Assembly: GCA_013420905.1 (NCBI GenBank)
Contig: JAAXNY010000010.1
Location: 3,162,001 to 3,226,000, forward strand
Direction of reading: 5' to 3'
DNA from: Collybia mongolica
Taxonomy: Eukaryota > Basidiomycota > Agaricomycetes > Agaricales > Clitocybaceae
DNA: 64,000 bases
Position numbers and translations under genes: made by a program. Shown here piece by piece: positions 12,430 through 24,209 of this stretch (position 1 is its first letter; each line of letters begins with the position of its first letter). The notes under the pieces are model-generated. The model saw nothing but the letters and a program-made list of their open reading frames with translations, had not been told where the DNA came from and did not search any database.

Positions 12430-12548
12430 CTATGATCTTCAAAAAGAGGCCCTGTAGAAAATTAATAGAAATCATTTCAATTTTTTTTCTACATGTTACT
12501 TATTAATATTGGTCATACATAATGACACACATGCTCAGCATTTCAGAG

Positions 12549-12643
12549 TCGGGTATGGTGTAACGGCTAACATTGCCGCCTCTCATGTAACAATCCACAC
12601 TGACTGGTCGCGGCAGCTCGGGGTTCGATTCCCCGTACCCGAA
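12549..12643 (+). tRNA. tRNA-Glu (CTC), with 23-nt intron
   Basis: Acceptor TCGGGTA pairs with TACCCGA (12636-12642). The D arm reads GGTGTAACGGCTAAC, anticodon stem GCCGC/GCGGC, and the T arm is CTCGGGGTTCGATTCCCCG. Anticodon CTC is at 12582-12584 and the canonical intron after position 37 is 12586-12608. A Pol III T5 run follows. Confidence 0.92.
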
Positions 12644-12644
12644 G

Positions 12645-12649
12645 TTTTT
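12645..12649 (+). terminator. Pol III T-run terminator
   Basis: Five T residues start two bases after the tRNA-Glu(CTC) gene, a usual RNA polymerase III stop. Confidence 0.6.
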
Positions 12650-12778
12650 GGCCTCAAAGTTTTTGACAGACGAATTTCGTCAGAGAATGAAGTCAGTGGG
12701 AGAAATTACATTGTATCATCACCCCCTGCAGAGATGTGCCCCCTTTTTTTTTAGATGTCTTTTTCGTAGAAAAAAGTG

Positions 12779-12784
12779 AAAAAA
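12779..12784 (-). terminator. Pol III T-run terminator
   Basis: Six T residues on the minus strand just past the 3' end of the tRNA-Glu(TTC) gene. A second T-rich stretch lies farther on (about 12742-12763), between the two convergent tRNA genes. Confidence 0.6.
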
Positions 12785-12786
12785 CA

Positions 12787-12877
12787 TTCCGGTACGGGGA
12801 ATCGAACCCCGAGCTGCCGCGATAAACAGTGCTATTAGTATGAAAGGCGGCAATGTTAGCCGTTACACCATACCGGA
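12787..12877 (-). tRNA. tRNA-Glu (TTC), with 19-nt intron
   Basis: On the minus strand the acceptor TCCGGTA (12877-12871) pairs with TACCGGA (12794-12788). D, anticodon and T arms are otherwise identical to the neighbouring tRNA-Glu(CTC). Anticodon TTC is read from 12844-12842 and the intron after position 37 is 12840-12822. The two genes are convergent, and their introns differ completely while the bodies are near-identical. Confidence 0.92.
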
Positions 12878-13400
12878 GATGGTGATGACGTGACTGGTAT
12901 GAATGTGGACACACCTTCACAGTCGAGCGTTCTGAAGTGCCAGGATTAGTCCTTGCAGATCTAGACAGCATCAGTTTCTCACATTTTAATAACTTTCCCG
13001 GCTCGGTGGACGGTGTTTTATATTACAAGATTCTATCGTAATGCAACAATCCGACGAGTCACATAAATATGGAGTCAACGTCCCTACTGCCAGTACAGCT
13101 GACCATATTTGACTGGCGCGGCTCCTGTAATAGCGTAGTGCGATCACGAACTCAACAATCAACAATCATTACTCCGTACGGGATTGAATGGGCTGGATCA
13201 CGTAGTGTTTGGATTGTGACGTGTGATTGGAAGGACGAGATTAGAGACGAAGGTTGGATCTTACCACATCACAATAACCTCAACCCCCTATGGACACCCA
13301 CTGCCCAGGTTCCACGGCACGCCCCGAGTCACACTCCCAAAAGAGATTTCCACACCCTACGAGAGATTTGCTTCGAACATTCTACGCCAGGGATCTGTCC
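12878..13400. other. Intergenic between tRNA-Glu and the flavin reductase gene
   Basis: The plus-strand frames here (for example 13069-13407) run into the reductase gene on the other strand and look like chance frames. No gene seen. Confidence 0.4.
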
Positions 13401-15545
13401 TCAATAGGCAAACCCTTCCCGGCGGATGGTCCCTTGCTCAACACCCAAACCCAACAGAGCGTCCACCACGACCTTCTCAAATGGCTCCGGCCCACACACG
13501 AAGACTTCTCTGTCCTCCGGCACGGCTTTCGCCCAATCTAGCTCGGCAAATATCGACGGCGTGACCCGGCCCGTATGACGTTGGAGCGTGGTGCTATCCA
13601 TCCCTCCATCGAAGGCAGGAATTGGCTTGTCTGAAAACACGTCAACGCGGACGTGAGAGTGGGAAGTTGGGGGTGGCAGGGCGGCGGAGATGAGGGGAAC
13701 AAGCACGTGAGGTTCGCGTGTGGAAACGACTAAATTGATGTCCCAATCACCCGTGGCGTCTCCCAACCCGCGAAGCATAGCCAGGAAGGGAGTGATCCCG
13801 ATGCCGCCCGCCACCCAGAGTGCTTTCTTGCGTGGCACAGGGGTTAGCGACATCTGTCGAACCAAGAGTCCCAGCTCGTCATCGGGGACAGCGTGATCGG
13901 AGCTAGCGGTGATAAACTTGGGCTTGGGCAATACAAAACCACCTGTTATACCGACAAGATCTACGGAGAGTGACAATGGCCGTGAATCATCCAGTATGAC
14001 TGGTTTCACCTCGGCTAGTTTACGTGCGATGCTGAACAGCGCACCAGTAACGGTACCGCCAGGTTTTTCCCGCATCGTGAGGGAGAAAGAGCTCGGTGAA
14101 GTGATGCGAGATATTGTCCATGTGCGGATCCGGTCGTCGTTCACAGACGCGGGGTTGAAAGGCGCCATGTGCTGGTACTTCTTGCCGCCTAGAAGAGGCG
14201 CGAAGCCCATGATGGCAGCTTGTCCTGGAATGACGGAAATCGGTTGAGAGGCCTCCCAGGTGAACGTAGCGATGGAAGGGCTGTGGAACGTGATGTTGGT
14301 AAGAAGGGCTGTGGTTTTTCGGGATCCGTCGAATAGCTTCGCCTGAGGCGTCTCTTCAGCAAGATAGCGGGTAGGAGGGCAGTAGGGACTGTATTCGACA
14401 GTAGAGCCCGGGCGTTGGCGGACGGGAAGGGCATCCTGTACGAAAGTATACCCGGTAGCGTGGATAGTGGTGAGCCTGTCTTGGAATGGCATGAGTTTTT
14501 GCGCCTCGTGGTCGTAAAGGTTCTGGGCTGTGCCTGTTACGTAGAGGATGTCCCCGGTGGTAAAGGAGACAAATGTCAACGATCCTAGTGGAGTGGCCTC
14601 GATATTTCCAAGGGAAGTCATCATACGGTTGCCTGAGATGTTTGTGTAAGGAGCGTTTCGGGGAGTTGAGGGACAACGTCGTACCTGAGTAGTCAGGAAG
14701 AACTATAGTTCGTCCATTGGAGGGCATAACGCGAATGAAGCCCTTGCATCCGCCACGCTGGTTCATGCCAACATGAGAAGGATAGAGACGCGCTTCGTCA
14801 GCAGGTGCCTCGTATGTTGATCCGATAAAGGCTGTGTCGCATTCATGAATGAAATTTATAACATTGTTAGGAAGACGTTCCTCAGGTGAAAGCTGCAGTT
14901 GTTGACTACTGATTGAAGGCGAAGTGGTGTGAGGGACGAGATCCCGAACGTTGATGTACTTCGGGCAATTCCTGCGCCCAAACGTCAAAGTCGAAACATT
15001 GCGTGAAAATGGACGACTCACCCTATCGTCTCATTCACTGTGAGGGTGAGGTTGAAGACATCCTCGTCCCGATCCAGCTTCGTCATTTTCCCCGCAAACT
15101 TGTTCCTCCGGCGAGTGGAATACTCCACACCTATCCCAGCCACCAGCATCTCATCACCCTGACCCACTGCTTTCAAGGATTCTATTAGTGGCTCTCCCGG
15201 CCAGACTTTGGCCTCCAGTGTCAACACCGAATAACGTGGGTTCTGTATGAACCCAGGTTTTCCATCCCGTCCTGCCAATATCGACCCCCACGGACGGCCC
15301 TGTGCGTCCAACGTCGTCAGAGGTAAGAAAGGCAAACACCTCGTGTGGAATTTGGCGTGTTCGTCTGGTAGGTCTCCATCTATCCAGTAGAATTGCTGCG
15401 ATACACGCGGATCATCACCCCAGAGCTTTTTATGAACGATACGTTCTCCGAGGTGCCATCCGTTAAGTGCCATGGTGGAAAATGGTAAGGTGGCAGCAAG
15501 GAGAGGCCCGAGTTTTGAGATATGTCTTGCTGATAAACGAAGCAT
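13401..15545 (-). CDS. PNPOx-like flavoprotein fused to FAD/NAD(P)H oxidoreductase
   Basis: Three exons, 15545-15022, 14971-14685 and 14632-13401, give 680 residues with phase kept at both introns (50 and 52 nt). Residues about 45-330 resemble the pyridoxamine-phosphate-oxidase-related flavin-binding fold (HTRCLPFLPLTTLDAQGRPWGSIL; DTAFIGSTYEAPADEARLYPSHVGMNQRGG). The C-terminal half is ferredoxin-reductase-like: WVAGGIGITPFLAML is the NAD(P)H-binding loop, and VFVCGPEPFEKVV followed by an aromatic C-terminus is typical of the family. No C-terminal 2Fe-2S cysteine cluster follows, so electrons probably pass within the flavin domains or to a partner. The start MLRLSARHISKLGPLLAATL could be a mitochondrial presequence, with MALNGW as an alternative start. 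The substrate is unknown. Confidence 0.85.
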
Positions 15546-16865
15546 GCCATGTGTGCAACCGATTCACTTTATGATGAATTGACGATCAGTCAGCCATTGA
15601 ATCACAGGTGACCTATTATTATTAAACAAACCATGATTTGGCATATGTGTGAGACACCAGAACTCCTAAACGGACATGATGTTTGAAAGAGTGAGATGCT
15701 GGGGCTCGTGGTCGCTGTTGGGTGCCGACATGGTGGTTGGTGATGAAGAGACGTTTGTTTAGCCGAGTTATGTACCTGACCACCTCAACGTCAGCCAGGC
15801 ATCTATTTCGTTCTGCTGCCAAACTCCAGCGTAATTTGCATGGTCAGCCCGTGTTAATGTAGATGTTCCACAGGGAAGTTACAAGAACTGCTCGTTTTCA
15901 GCAACCTTTTGACCAATCCTCAACTAGGTATTCATATGTCGTCAATTATTCAACAATTGCTAAACGAACGAATACATAGGACTGTGCGATGGCAAGGTGA
16001 GTTAGTCATCCACGTTGGTTCTGAACAAAAACCGAACGTATGGAAAGACAGGAGGCACGTTGATCGGATAACAGACCCCAGGCTTGCTGGAAGGCGTTTC
16101 CATCAAACCATGACTCAAGGTTTCATATCCATTAGCCCTACTCTGTCGTGCTCCCGGAGCCTAGGCGTCGACCTACCATCTGGCTTTGACCGTATCGCAC
16201 GCTGAATCAGTTGCTCAGACTCGAAGTGCTTAGCGAGAGCGTATCGATACGCAAGTCGCTCAATGCGCGCGCGTACTTGCTTTTGTATGGTCACTTTTAC
16301 TTACAGATATTATTTTCTCCAGTTATAATGTGATACTTTTTAAACTGTCGCTAACGCGGCAAGCAATTTCTCTGCGCCGCTTGAATTATCCAGCGTAGTT
16401 GGAAGGCGTTAATATCCAATTTACAAAACAAGATACGTTATTGCTTCTACAAAATGTAGCATTCCGGTGGCCTATCCGATCCATTTTGCGTCGCCGCGAA
16501 GAACATGATGCAATGCCATTGAAACTTATTCACGTAGAATGCAGAGACCATGCACAAGCTTACCAGTAATCTAAGCCGCCCCGCTCAGCATTGGGAGAGA
16601 ACAGCCCAAGTAATCCATGATCTAACACGATAGCCTTCGATTTTGCCAAAGGACCCCTTCCTGCTCGCCCCCCGTTACCAGCGCGATCATGGGGTTTCGT
16701 CCTTGAACAACTTTCGCCTGTACGTCCGTTTTCAGTGAGTTGTTTCTACATTTCTTGGACTTTTACCTGTATCTTCCCAAATCAGTCAATGATACCCTGG
16801 AAGCACATAGCTCTAATAATCAAAGAGCCAACACAGTTGCCACACAAAAAAAAAGTGACCCGCTG
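15546..16865. other. Intergenic, no gene recognised
   Basis: About 1.3 kb with only short frames. It serves as the shared upstream region of the divergent reductase and kinase-like genes. No repeat or RNA gene seen. Confidence 0.4.
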
Positions 16866-18017
16866 ATGTTCAAGCCACCATCCCCCCCAAGCGGGGACAT
16901 GTGGGCACCATCGCGTGCCTTCCCACTAAGCACGTGTCCTAGTTTGCCTCACTTCAAACCGTTTAGAACAAAATCTTCCTCCAATAGTCGCTTACCGATG
17001 TTCCCAACAATCCGTCTCAAAAACCTTCCCTCTGTTTCCTCGATCCGCGAAAAATTGGGTCTGGGTGATGACGAACCCGATATTGAAGCATCGGCCATGT
17101 TCTCGGACAAAATTAAGGCTGAACCCCTTGTAGATATCGTTGCTGAGCAGACGATCTTTTCGGGAAGTAAATTCACAATATATCGTGCAACAATGAACGG
17201 CCCAAATCCCCCCCCAGCCAGCGTCGTTGTGAAGTTTGCAATTGGCGCACAAATCAAACGCTTGCTCACACAAGCTAACGTGTATATGTATCAAATAGAA
17301 GAACTTCAAGGTGATGAGGTTCCAACCCTGTATGGGGTTTTCAAAGGGAAGGTTCCAGTTCCCCAGCAAGATCAGAACATTGGAGCAAAACCTATCGATG
17401 ACATGCCAGGACATTCGACGGAATTTTGTTGTATGATATTGGAAGATTGTGGTGACAGTGTAGACGCCATGGGAACAACCATTCACGATATCGCTCAGAT
17501 CGAGAGGTTTGCGACGGTTTAAATGATGCAGTTAAAAAACGAGACTAACAACAATCCATCCATAGGCAAAAAATTATCAAGATCCTCGGCAAGTTTCACA
17601 TGGCAGGCTATGTTCCGGACCGATTTAGCGATAGGCATGTCCTCCGTCGGGAAGACGGGAGATATTGCGCCATTGGTTTCTACGACCTTGAGAGGCACGC
17701 GTGCAAATTCAAGATGTGGAGATTTCATCTTCCCTACCAAAGTCATCGCAAACTTGGCTGCGCCTTGCTGTGGGACAATGCTGATGATTTGTGTGTTTGG
17801 AATCACCGTAGGAATATGTATCCAAGAAAATTTGATACACAATCACTCACCTATCCTGTTGAATACAGCGGAAGGAGATCCCGTCATCGGAGGCAGAAGA
17901 CTCTTTGGCGACGAGATCCCGCCCCTGGACGTCGTCAACACTCTGCTGACTCCTGCGATGGCCGAAGAGAGAAACTTCGAATGTCTGGAGGATTGGCTTC
18001 ATAAAGTCAGGAGCTGA
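16866..18017 (+). CDS. Kinase-like protein
   Basis: Exons 16866-17506, 17566-17807 and 17869-18017 give 343 residues. ATG 16866 (MFKPPSPPSGD) was chosen; a later ATG at 16999 (MFPTIRLKNL) is possible. The N-lobe-like part has VVVKFAIG (lysine strand), VYMYQIEELQGDEVPTLYGVF and the hinge-like CCMILEDCGDSV. The C-lobe part has KFHMAGYVPDRFSDRHVLR in place of a canonical HxDxxxxN loop and YCAIGFYDLERHAC in place of DFG, so catalysis is doubtful. This is the degenerate kinase-like family common in Agaricomycetes. At the 3' end the frame stops at 18017, but another frame (ELKNDDIQSNDEIIQYA, to a TAA at 18098-18100) continues without a splice site, suggesting a one-base frameshift close to the stop. 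Confidence 0.6.
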
Positions 18018-18345
18018 AGAATGATGACATTCAAAGCAATGACGAGATTATCCAATATGCCCGGTCAATCCAACCAGATTTCGGTCCAGTAGAAGAGTAA
18101 GCTTACAAAGATGTATTATGCATGTAAAGTTGCCACTTTTCCTGCTGGGATCAGCGGTGAGCGATAACGGTCATATTACTGTCTTAGCCTCCGAGACCTG
18201 TTTGCGGATGATGCCGAACAAAACGGTGTTTTTGTTGTATAATACAGCTAAGTATACTATAATTATGATTATTACTTATTGAATATCCCCGCGCTCCGTC
18301 ACCGTCCTATATCCCTAGCGCAAAGTGATGAAATATGCCGGTCGA

Positions 18346-19842
18346 CTATGTTGAAAAACTATGCCAACGTCTGAGACGTTTAAAGTTGTTGATATCCTCA
18401 ATCATCCTACTTGATTTTGGACGATAGGGGGGCAATCGAGGCAAGTCACCTTCGTACGTCTGTCCTGCGCCAGGAACTCCTGACTCAATCATCCTCCATC
18501 CCCATTCCGACGGGGCGCTTTCTAACAAAAGCACTTGCAGCACTCTCCTTTTCCACAAGAGCGGGAACGATCGAGCGAGAAGCGTCTTTACCCAACGCTT
18601 AGATGTCTCCTTCGCTAGGATCTCTTTACTCGTTCCGTGGGTGGCCCCTCGGCGTCGGTAAGTGATAGCAAAGGTAACCCGCCGCAACTTCTGACGTTTT
18701 CGGCAGTCTGCAAGGATTGAGTCTAGCGCATCCCACTCTTTCCTTCCGCAGATATCCTCCGTGCTTTCCTGAACCCATAACATATCACGATTGTCTATGC
18801 TAGTGAGATCAACATTGATGATGATAGCCTCCAGATTCCGCGTGATGTCCAATTTGCTCAAGGTCTTTATCATCCATGAGATCGCGTCTGTGGCATAGCG
18901 TTTTTTGTCGATCGGGAACGAAAACGAAAAGAAGCGCAGCCCAGTGAGTTTGGCGAAATCAAAGGGAAAAGAGCGAAATTCATCTAGAATCGCAAAGGCA
19001 AGTCAGCTTTATTAGATACTGAGACTTTAAACACACAAACCATTTTGATGTAAGAGACGGTACGACGGCGTGCAGGTCCATGAAAAGCTCTCGATGTGTC
19101 CGACAGCGGCGGTCATGATCTTCGCCGCCTCTCGTAGGATATCCTTGTTCGAGGCGACCACAGCAAGAAAGCACAACTTGGACAAGTCCAGTTGGCCGAA
19201 TAGACCCTGAGGGTCGAACGACCACCCCTTTTTCTGCACAAGCTCCAGGGCATCCAATTTTCGGATAGATGGCCTATGTTCAGGCGACACATGGGGATCC
19301 TCTCGCTTCGACGCCAGGCTAAGGGCTTTTAATTGAGGCGAATGTGTAAGTATTGTGCAGGGAAGGCCAACAATGTCCCATAAGCGAAGCGTGGCAAGGC
19401 TGGGACAACGCAGAAGCTGTAAAATAGAACACCGAAGTTCTCCAGTGAACTCTCCCCACGAAAGCCTTGACCTTTCGGAAATTAACGAGAACGACCTCAG
19501 GCTTCCCAAAGCGGACAAAATCCTCGGAAGACTGGTATGTTTAGGAACCCAGTGTGGGTTTTTCTTGGATCGCGTGCCGTCGCTGAGGCACAGTTCGCGT
19601 ATTTCGGTTATAAAATGAGGTTTCCTATCAAGGACTCTCCATAGTTTGTTACATCGCTCTCCCGCTGATGATGGAACTGATTCGGAGTCTTTGAGGACGA
19701 TAGAGGAAAAGATAAGCCTTTGGCTGGGTGGCCTGAATGCGCGCGACACTAGCGAGCAAGCCAAGAGAGTGATGAGATCATCATGAAGCTCCTCGAGGAT
19801 GTTTGGGATTATATCTAAGTCGATTCTATTCTCTCCGGGCAT
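18346..19842 (-). CDS. F-box-like / LRR-like protein
   Basis: Exons 19842-19041 and 18983-18346 with a 57-nt intron give 479 residues. ATG 19842 opens MPGENRIDLDIIPNILEELH, followed by a F-box-like helix pattern (DDLITLLACSLVSRAFRPPSQRLIF) and a series of leucine-rich segments (ALGSLRSFSLIS, CPSLATLRLWDI, SPQLKALSLAS). This architecture is a large expanded family in Agaricomycetes, presumed substrate receptors of SCF ubiquitin ligases. The F-box itself is weak. An upstream in-frame TTG would add 25 residues rich in Thr and is unlikely. Confidence 0.65.
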
Positions 19843-21165
19843 GATAACGCGGGATGAGGGAAAGTTTATGGTTGTGGTCGTTGTTGGCGTCGTCGTGGTC
19901 CGGTGGTTAAAAAGCAAATTTCTGATACGCCACTATTGCCAGGGGACCGAAGGGATATGGAGCAAATCTGTGCCTTGTTTACCCTGAGGCCCGACTCGCC
20001 TAAATAATCAGTGTTTTGTCATTTTGTCAGGGCTCCACTTATGGAGGTAGGGTGAATTATGCTTGGGAAATAAAAATTGCAGGAACTCGGGGGACCGGAA
20101 CGGATACTTCAGGTAGATGGTCTTTCGAGAGAAATTAGAAAGGCTGAATCTAATAATAGTCATAATAGTTTAATTTATATTTTATCGAATTGGATTGTTG
20201 ATTTTTTGTGAGCTATCCTGAGCCATCATTCCTTGGGTACCAGGACCTGCGATGTTCGCTTCGACACGTGGGGCTGAAACTCGAACAGAATTTGAATATG
20301 ACGTTTATCAATGACGGATACGGCGTATGTGCCATCATCACCGCAGGGTCGCTGGTAGGCTTGGAGATGATAAGTGAGGAACGGAGATCATATCTTGTCA
20401 ATTTACCGACGTAAATTAAAAAGGTGCTGATGTTGGGGGAGGATCGGTAACTAGAGGGAAAGGAGCCTTCCTAGTTTCGTAAAGTTATAGCCCCCCTAGA
20501 AACCGACAAAAATGGCCTAGAGATAGGTTAAAAAAATGGATCACGATAACGATAGACACCTTCGGAATCCACACTGAAACGGCCGGATAATCCATGGTAC
20601 GGAGGACAGAGGGACAGGCCGCTGAACACTGGATGGGGTTGAGACCAACGCTATTCGCAGATCAACTCGAGGGTGCGCATGCAGGACCACACCAGCTCAG
20701 AAGGGTGGTCAGGTTTGAACAACCCTAAACGAAGCACATAGGCGGGGAAAAGCAATGTATTTGTCGATATGGAAGATAACAGCACTGTTGCTGCTCAAAC
20801 GAAAACAGGCCGATGAATTGTATTCTGAGAAACTTCGTAGGGGAGGCGAATCAGGTAATATCACTTACTTACGCATTTTTTATTTCAGAGCAACATGGGC
20901 AGTTTTTGACAACGAGGAACAAAAAATTTCCGGCGCCCGTCAGGGCAGGAAGCAGGATACGGAATCTACCGAGGTTGGCTTGATCCGCGCGTCAACGCGT
21001 CACTTACTATAAGCCTCAAACGAGAGTCAAACAAGGGCTCGAATTATTGAAGATAGTTAAATTATACGGACTCATCAATATTAAACCATAAAATCACCGG
21101 CAAGCGAGCATATCATTACTGAAAACCTATTTGACTACAGCAAGACTGGATGTCTGACATACACC
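19843..21165. other. Intergenic, no gene recognised
   Basis: Short frames only (20208-20414, 20755-21012), no splice continuity and no recognisable motif. AT-rich around 20150-20200. Confidence 0.4.
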
Positions 21166-22120
21166 TTAATAACAAATGTTAACACGTCGGCCCTCAAATT
21201 CATTCCAGCGGCTCGCCACAGCATCCACCACAAAATGTGCGACGTCCTTTCTCGAGATGGTATATCCACCAATCTCGCTCTCGCTCACGCGATACGGCTC
21301 TTTCCCTTTCCTCCCTCCCTGTGTTTCCTCCTCAGCAACACACTCTCCGTCCGTGATTACCGCAGGTCGTATGACTAGCACACGCTTTAGCGTTCCCGCC
21401 GCCGGCAGCCCAGAACGGGCCGTCCAGTCCCCAGGGCCCATAATATCTTCTCCAGGATTACCGTCCTCTCGCGTTTCCCACTTCCACCCAGCGCAGTGTG
21501 CCATGACACGCTCAGCGCCAATTTTGTCTTTGTGCGGGCCAGCGAGGAAGAAGGAATAGACCGGTTTGAGCGCCAATGGAAGGGACGCGTGTGACGTGCG
21601 CGTGAGACCGACAGACGTGATGGCGATAACCCGGGGCTGCGGGGAACTAGAGGGTCTTGTACATAGGGAGTTCAGCAGGCACTGCGTTACTAGGTTGATT
21701 GGCTTGATTATGAAGCCTTTCAGCAGGTGGAATTTCGGTTCGCCGCCTTAAGAAAGGTACGTTTTAGCCGAGTAGGGAATACATGCCGAGCGGGTAGGGC
21801 TTACCGACGGTGAATAGCAAAAGATCGACTGTCCCGACGGCGGAAGCCTCATTCCACGCCCGTTGGACATCCGCTTGGTTTAGGGCATCACCCTTGACTA
21901 GCCGGACCTTGCCCGATTTTATATAATTTTGGATTTGCACATCTTGGTCAAAGACGGATGGCGAGCGAAGGAGGAAGGTGGCGGTCGCCCCAAGAGCTAC
22001 AATTGACTTTATCAGGTTATCGAAACGTTAACTGGAGGACAGACGCGTACCAACGAGTTTGAGGGTGGCTATATACCCGATGTTACGGGAGCCACCAATG
22101 ACGAGCATGTTCTGTGACAT
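21166..22120 (-). CDS. Atypical short-chain dehydrogenase / NAD(P)-binding protein
   Basis: Exons 22120-22051, 21996-21805 and 21746-21166 give 280 residues, all splice sites canonical. The N-terminus MSQNMLVIGGSRNIGYIA contains the Rossmann GGxxxIG nucleotide loop. It is followed by FLLRSPS (end of strand 2), KGDALNQADVQRAW, VDLLLFTVGGE and VIAITSVGLTRTS, then GAERVMAHC in place of YxxxK, and ISRKDVAHFVVDAV near the end. This pattern fits the atypical SDR/NmrA-like family (NAD(P)-binding domain). Substrate and whether it is an enzyme or a redox sensor cannot be told. Confidence 0.78.
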
Positions 22121-23796
22121 GATAAAGAGCAATCGAAAGGTCGGGTTGAATAGGGATCTTCAAGGATGCTTGCAATTATATCGATTCCAGCAAACATAGG
22201 TGGCGTGTTCTGGCCGTGCTCTACGCCCATTGGCCTTATTTTATAACTGAGACCAGATCCTGCCTTGACGGACACAGGTCCATTGGCTTTTTAAAGCTCG
22301 ACGTTATCTCGCCGAGCACTGCCTTTGACAGCAGTATAACTTTTCCGCAGGTCGGCAGACACGCCTGCAAGGTGCCGCCGATGGGTGGGCGATAGACGCA
22401 CCCAATAGAGGAAATAACACTGTCACATGATGATCAATGGGATGGGCGGCAGTAGTGCGAATTGTGTTTGGATAATATGTGAACCGATCTATAAGGATGT
22501 CGGAGTTAAGTGTATTTTAAGGCTTGTTTCAACGCCTGGGCTCTAATGGATTCACGGGTGAATTTGCTCACCGTCAAGCATGGCTACCATATCGTTTTGG
22601 CACCGGAAATGTGGATCCGAGTTTTGACCGTTGGGTAAGAGGAGAAAGACAGGTGTGTGCATATATCCACATCTGAAGGCAGTCGACGATTACGATTAGG
22701 CATATGTGCATGTATAATACGCTGCTAAGAAGCACACCCACTAGTAATCCCTTCAAGCTTGCAGTTCTATAATCGCATGTTTAACATACACTCACATGCC
22801 TTCTAAAAAATATCCAAGGTCGTCCATCGACTTCTCTAGCTCAAAAAGCCCAGAATCTACTGACATTTCACCACCTGCTTCGTCAGAGGCGCCGCTAGCC
22901 TCAGGGGGAATTCGAAAAACCAAGTCGATCCTGGACTCCTTCGTCAGAGATGCTACGTCTGGCACACTGCTTAGAATGGTATCTCCGTCACGAGTCTGAG
23001 TTGGTACGCTGTTTGGTCACTGAAGTGGTGATTGTTTGCCATTGTACGAGAGGAGGCGTAGTGTCTGAAGTCCCCATGAGTAAATATTAGTTGCGCACTG
23101 TTTTCATGGTGCATTATTACTAGACCACGATTGTAGTGGAGGAAGGCACGGAGAATGTGAGAGGGCCTCGCAGACTTGAGCATCGGCCTTTTGATAAATG
23201 AATGAGGGCTCGAGGGTATGCTTGAGAGCTGCGAGGACGGAGGTGAAGTCTCCAGATGGGTTCTCTTCAAGTTCCTGTGAGAACGCTTCGTAATTTTTTA
23301 AGTGGTTCGCCGTTGGGCGTAGATTCGCCCCTGTAACTAATCACTCGCCAGGATAAAAAACTCAATGGAGAGGTTTTCCCTCCCTCTTTAAAAGTGGCCA
23401 TAGATATGTGTCGGGTAAAGGGACGAGGAAAGTTGGATGACTATTCACGTGACCCGAGGTCACACCTGGTCACGCATCAGGGAAATGAAGCTCCGCTGGT
23501 CGGCTTTCCCGATTTTTGACCTACGCAGGTCAAAAGTTGAATCTGCGAAAATAAACTAAATAAATATAAGGCCTGCCGAGCGTGCCTATTAACGTAAATT
23601 CCGCTTTTTTCGCTTGCTGGTTTTCAGTTTCTTTCCGGTTGCTTGAACCTGCTTATGCCTGCACAGGTCAAAAAAAGTAAATGTGTAAAATCCTGATATG
23701 TTCCCAGTCCTCCATTTCATCCAGTCTTTTGCTAAAAAAATAGTCAATCATTGTCACCTCTATTCAACAATAACTCATGAAAACAGGTTTTATGTG
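22121..23796. other. Intergenic; one small open frame
   Basis: A plus-strand frame at 22796-22999 (67 codons, Ser/Pro-rich, MPSKKYPRSSIDFSSSKSPE) begins at an ATG but has no recognisable motif and may be chance. The rest holds no gene, repeat or RNA that could be supported. Confidence 0.3.
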
Positions 23797-24204
23797 TGTA
23801 AGGGCAACTCTATGTTGTGCTGCACTAAACCAAGGTTGGCTGATGCATGATCTAGCAGAGGAAATCCAAAGTTATATTTAGCAGTATAGTAGAGTCTATG
23901 TACTCACCTAACAGAGGAAATCCAAAGAGAATACTCTGAGGATCCTCTGCCAGGTGTCTCTATCCTGTATACTAAACAATAGCAGGGTTCCCATTGTTGC
24001 CATGTGGCCCAGGGTCATATTGTACACTATCTACAAGCAAGCCATGTGTCCTCCAACTGGAATCCAATGTGTGGGTGTGGGTGCCAATGCCAATGCACAA
24101 TACTGATTGAAATGCCAATATCCAGTTGTATTACTGATGCCAATGCCAATGTCCAATGTCCAGTGTCAGGAGCTTTATATGTGGAATTGGGTGTTCCCCT
24201 TACA
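23797..24204. repeat. Solo LTR of a Ty3/Gypsy chromovirus relative
   Basis: Begins TGTAAGGGCAACTC and ends GTGTTCCCCTTACA, the same termini as the LTRs of the Gypsy element at 46649. It is flanked by a perfect 5-bp duplication ATGTG (23792-23796 and 24205-24209). Internal sequence is related only in patches (for example the AGAGGAAATCC / GGATCCTCTGCCAGGTGT region), so it belongs to a different subfamily. At 408 bp with no internal region, it is an LTR-LTR recombination remnant. Confidence 0.75.
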
Positions 24205-24209
24205 ATGTG

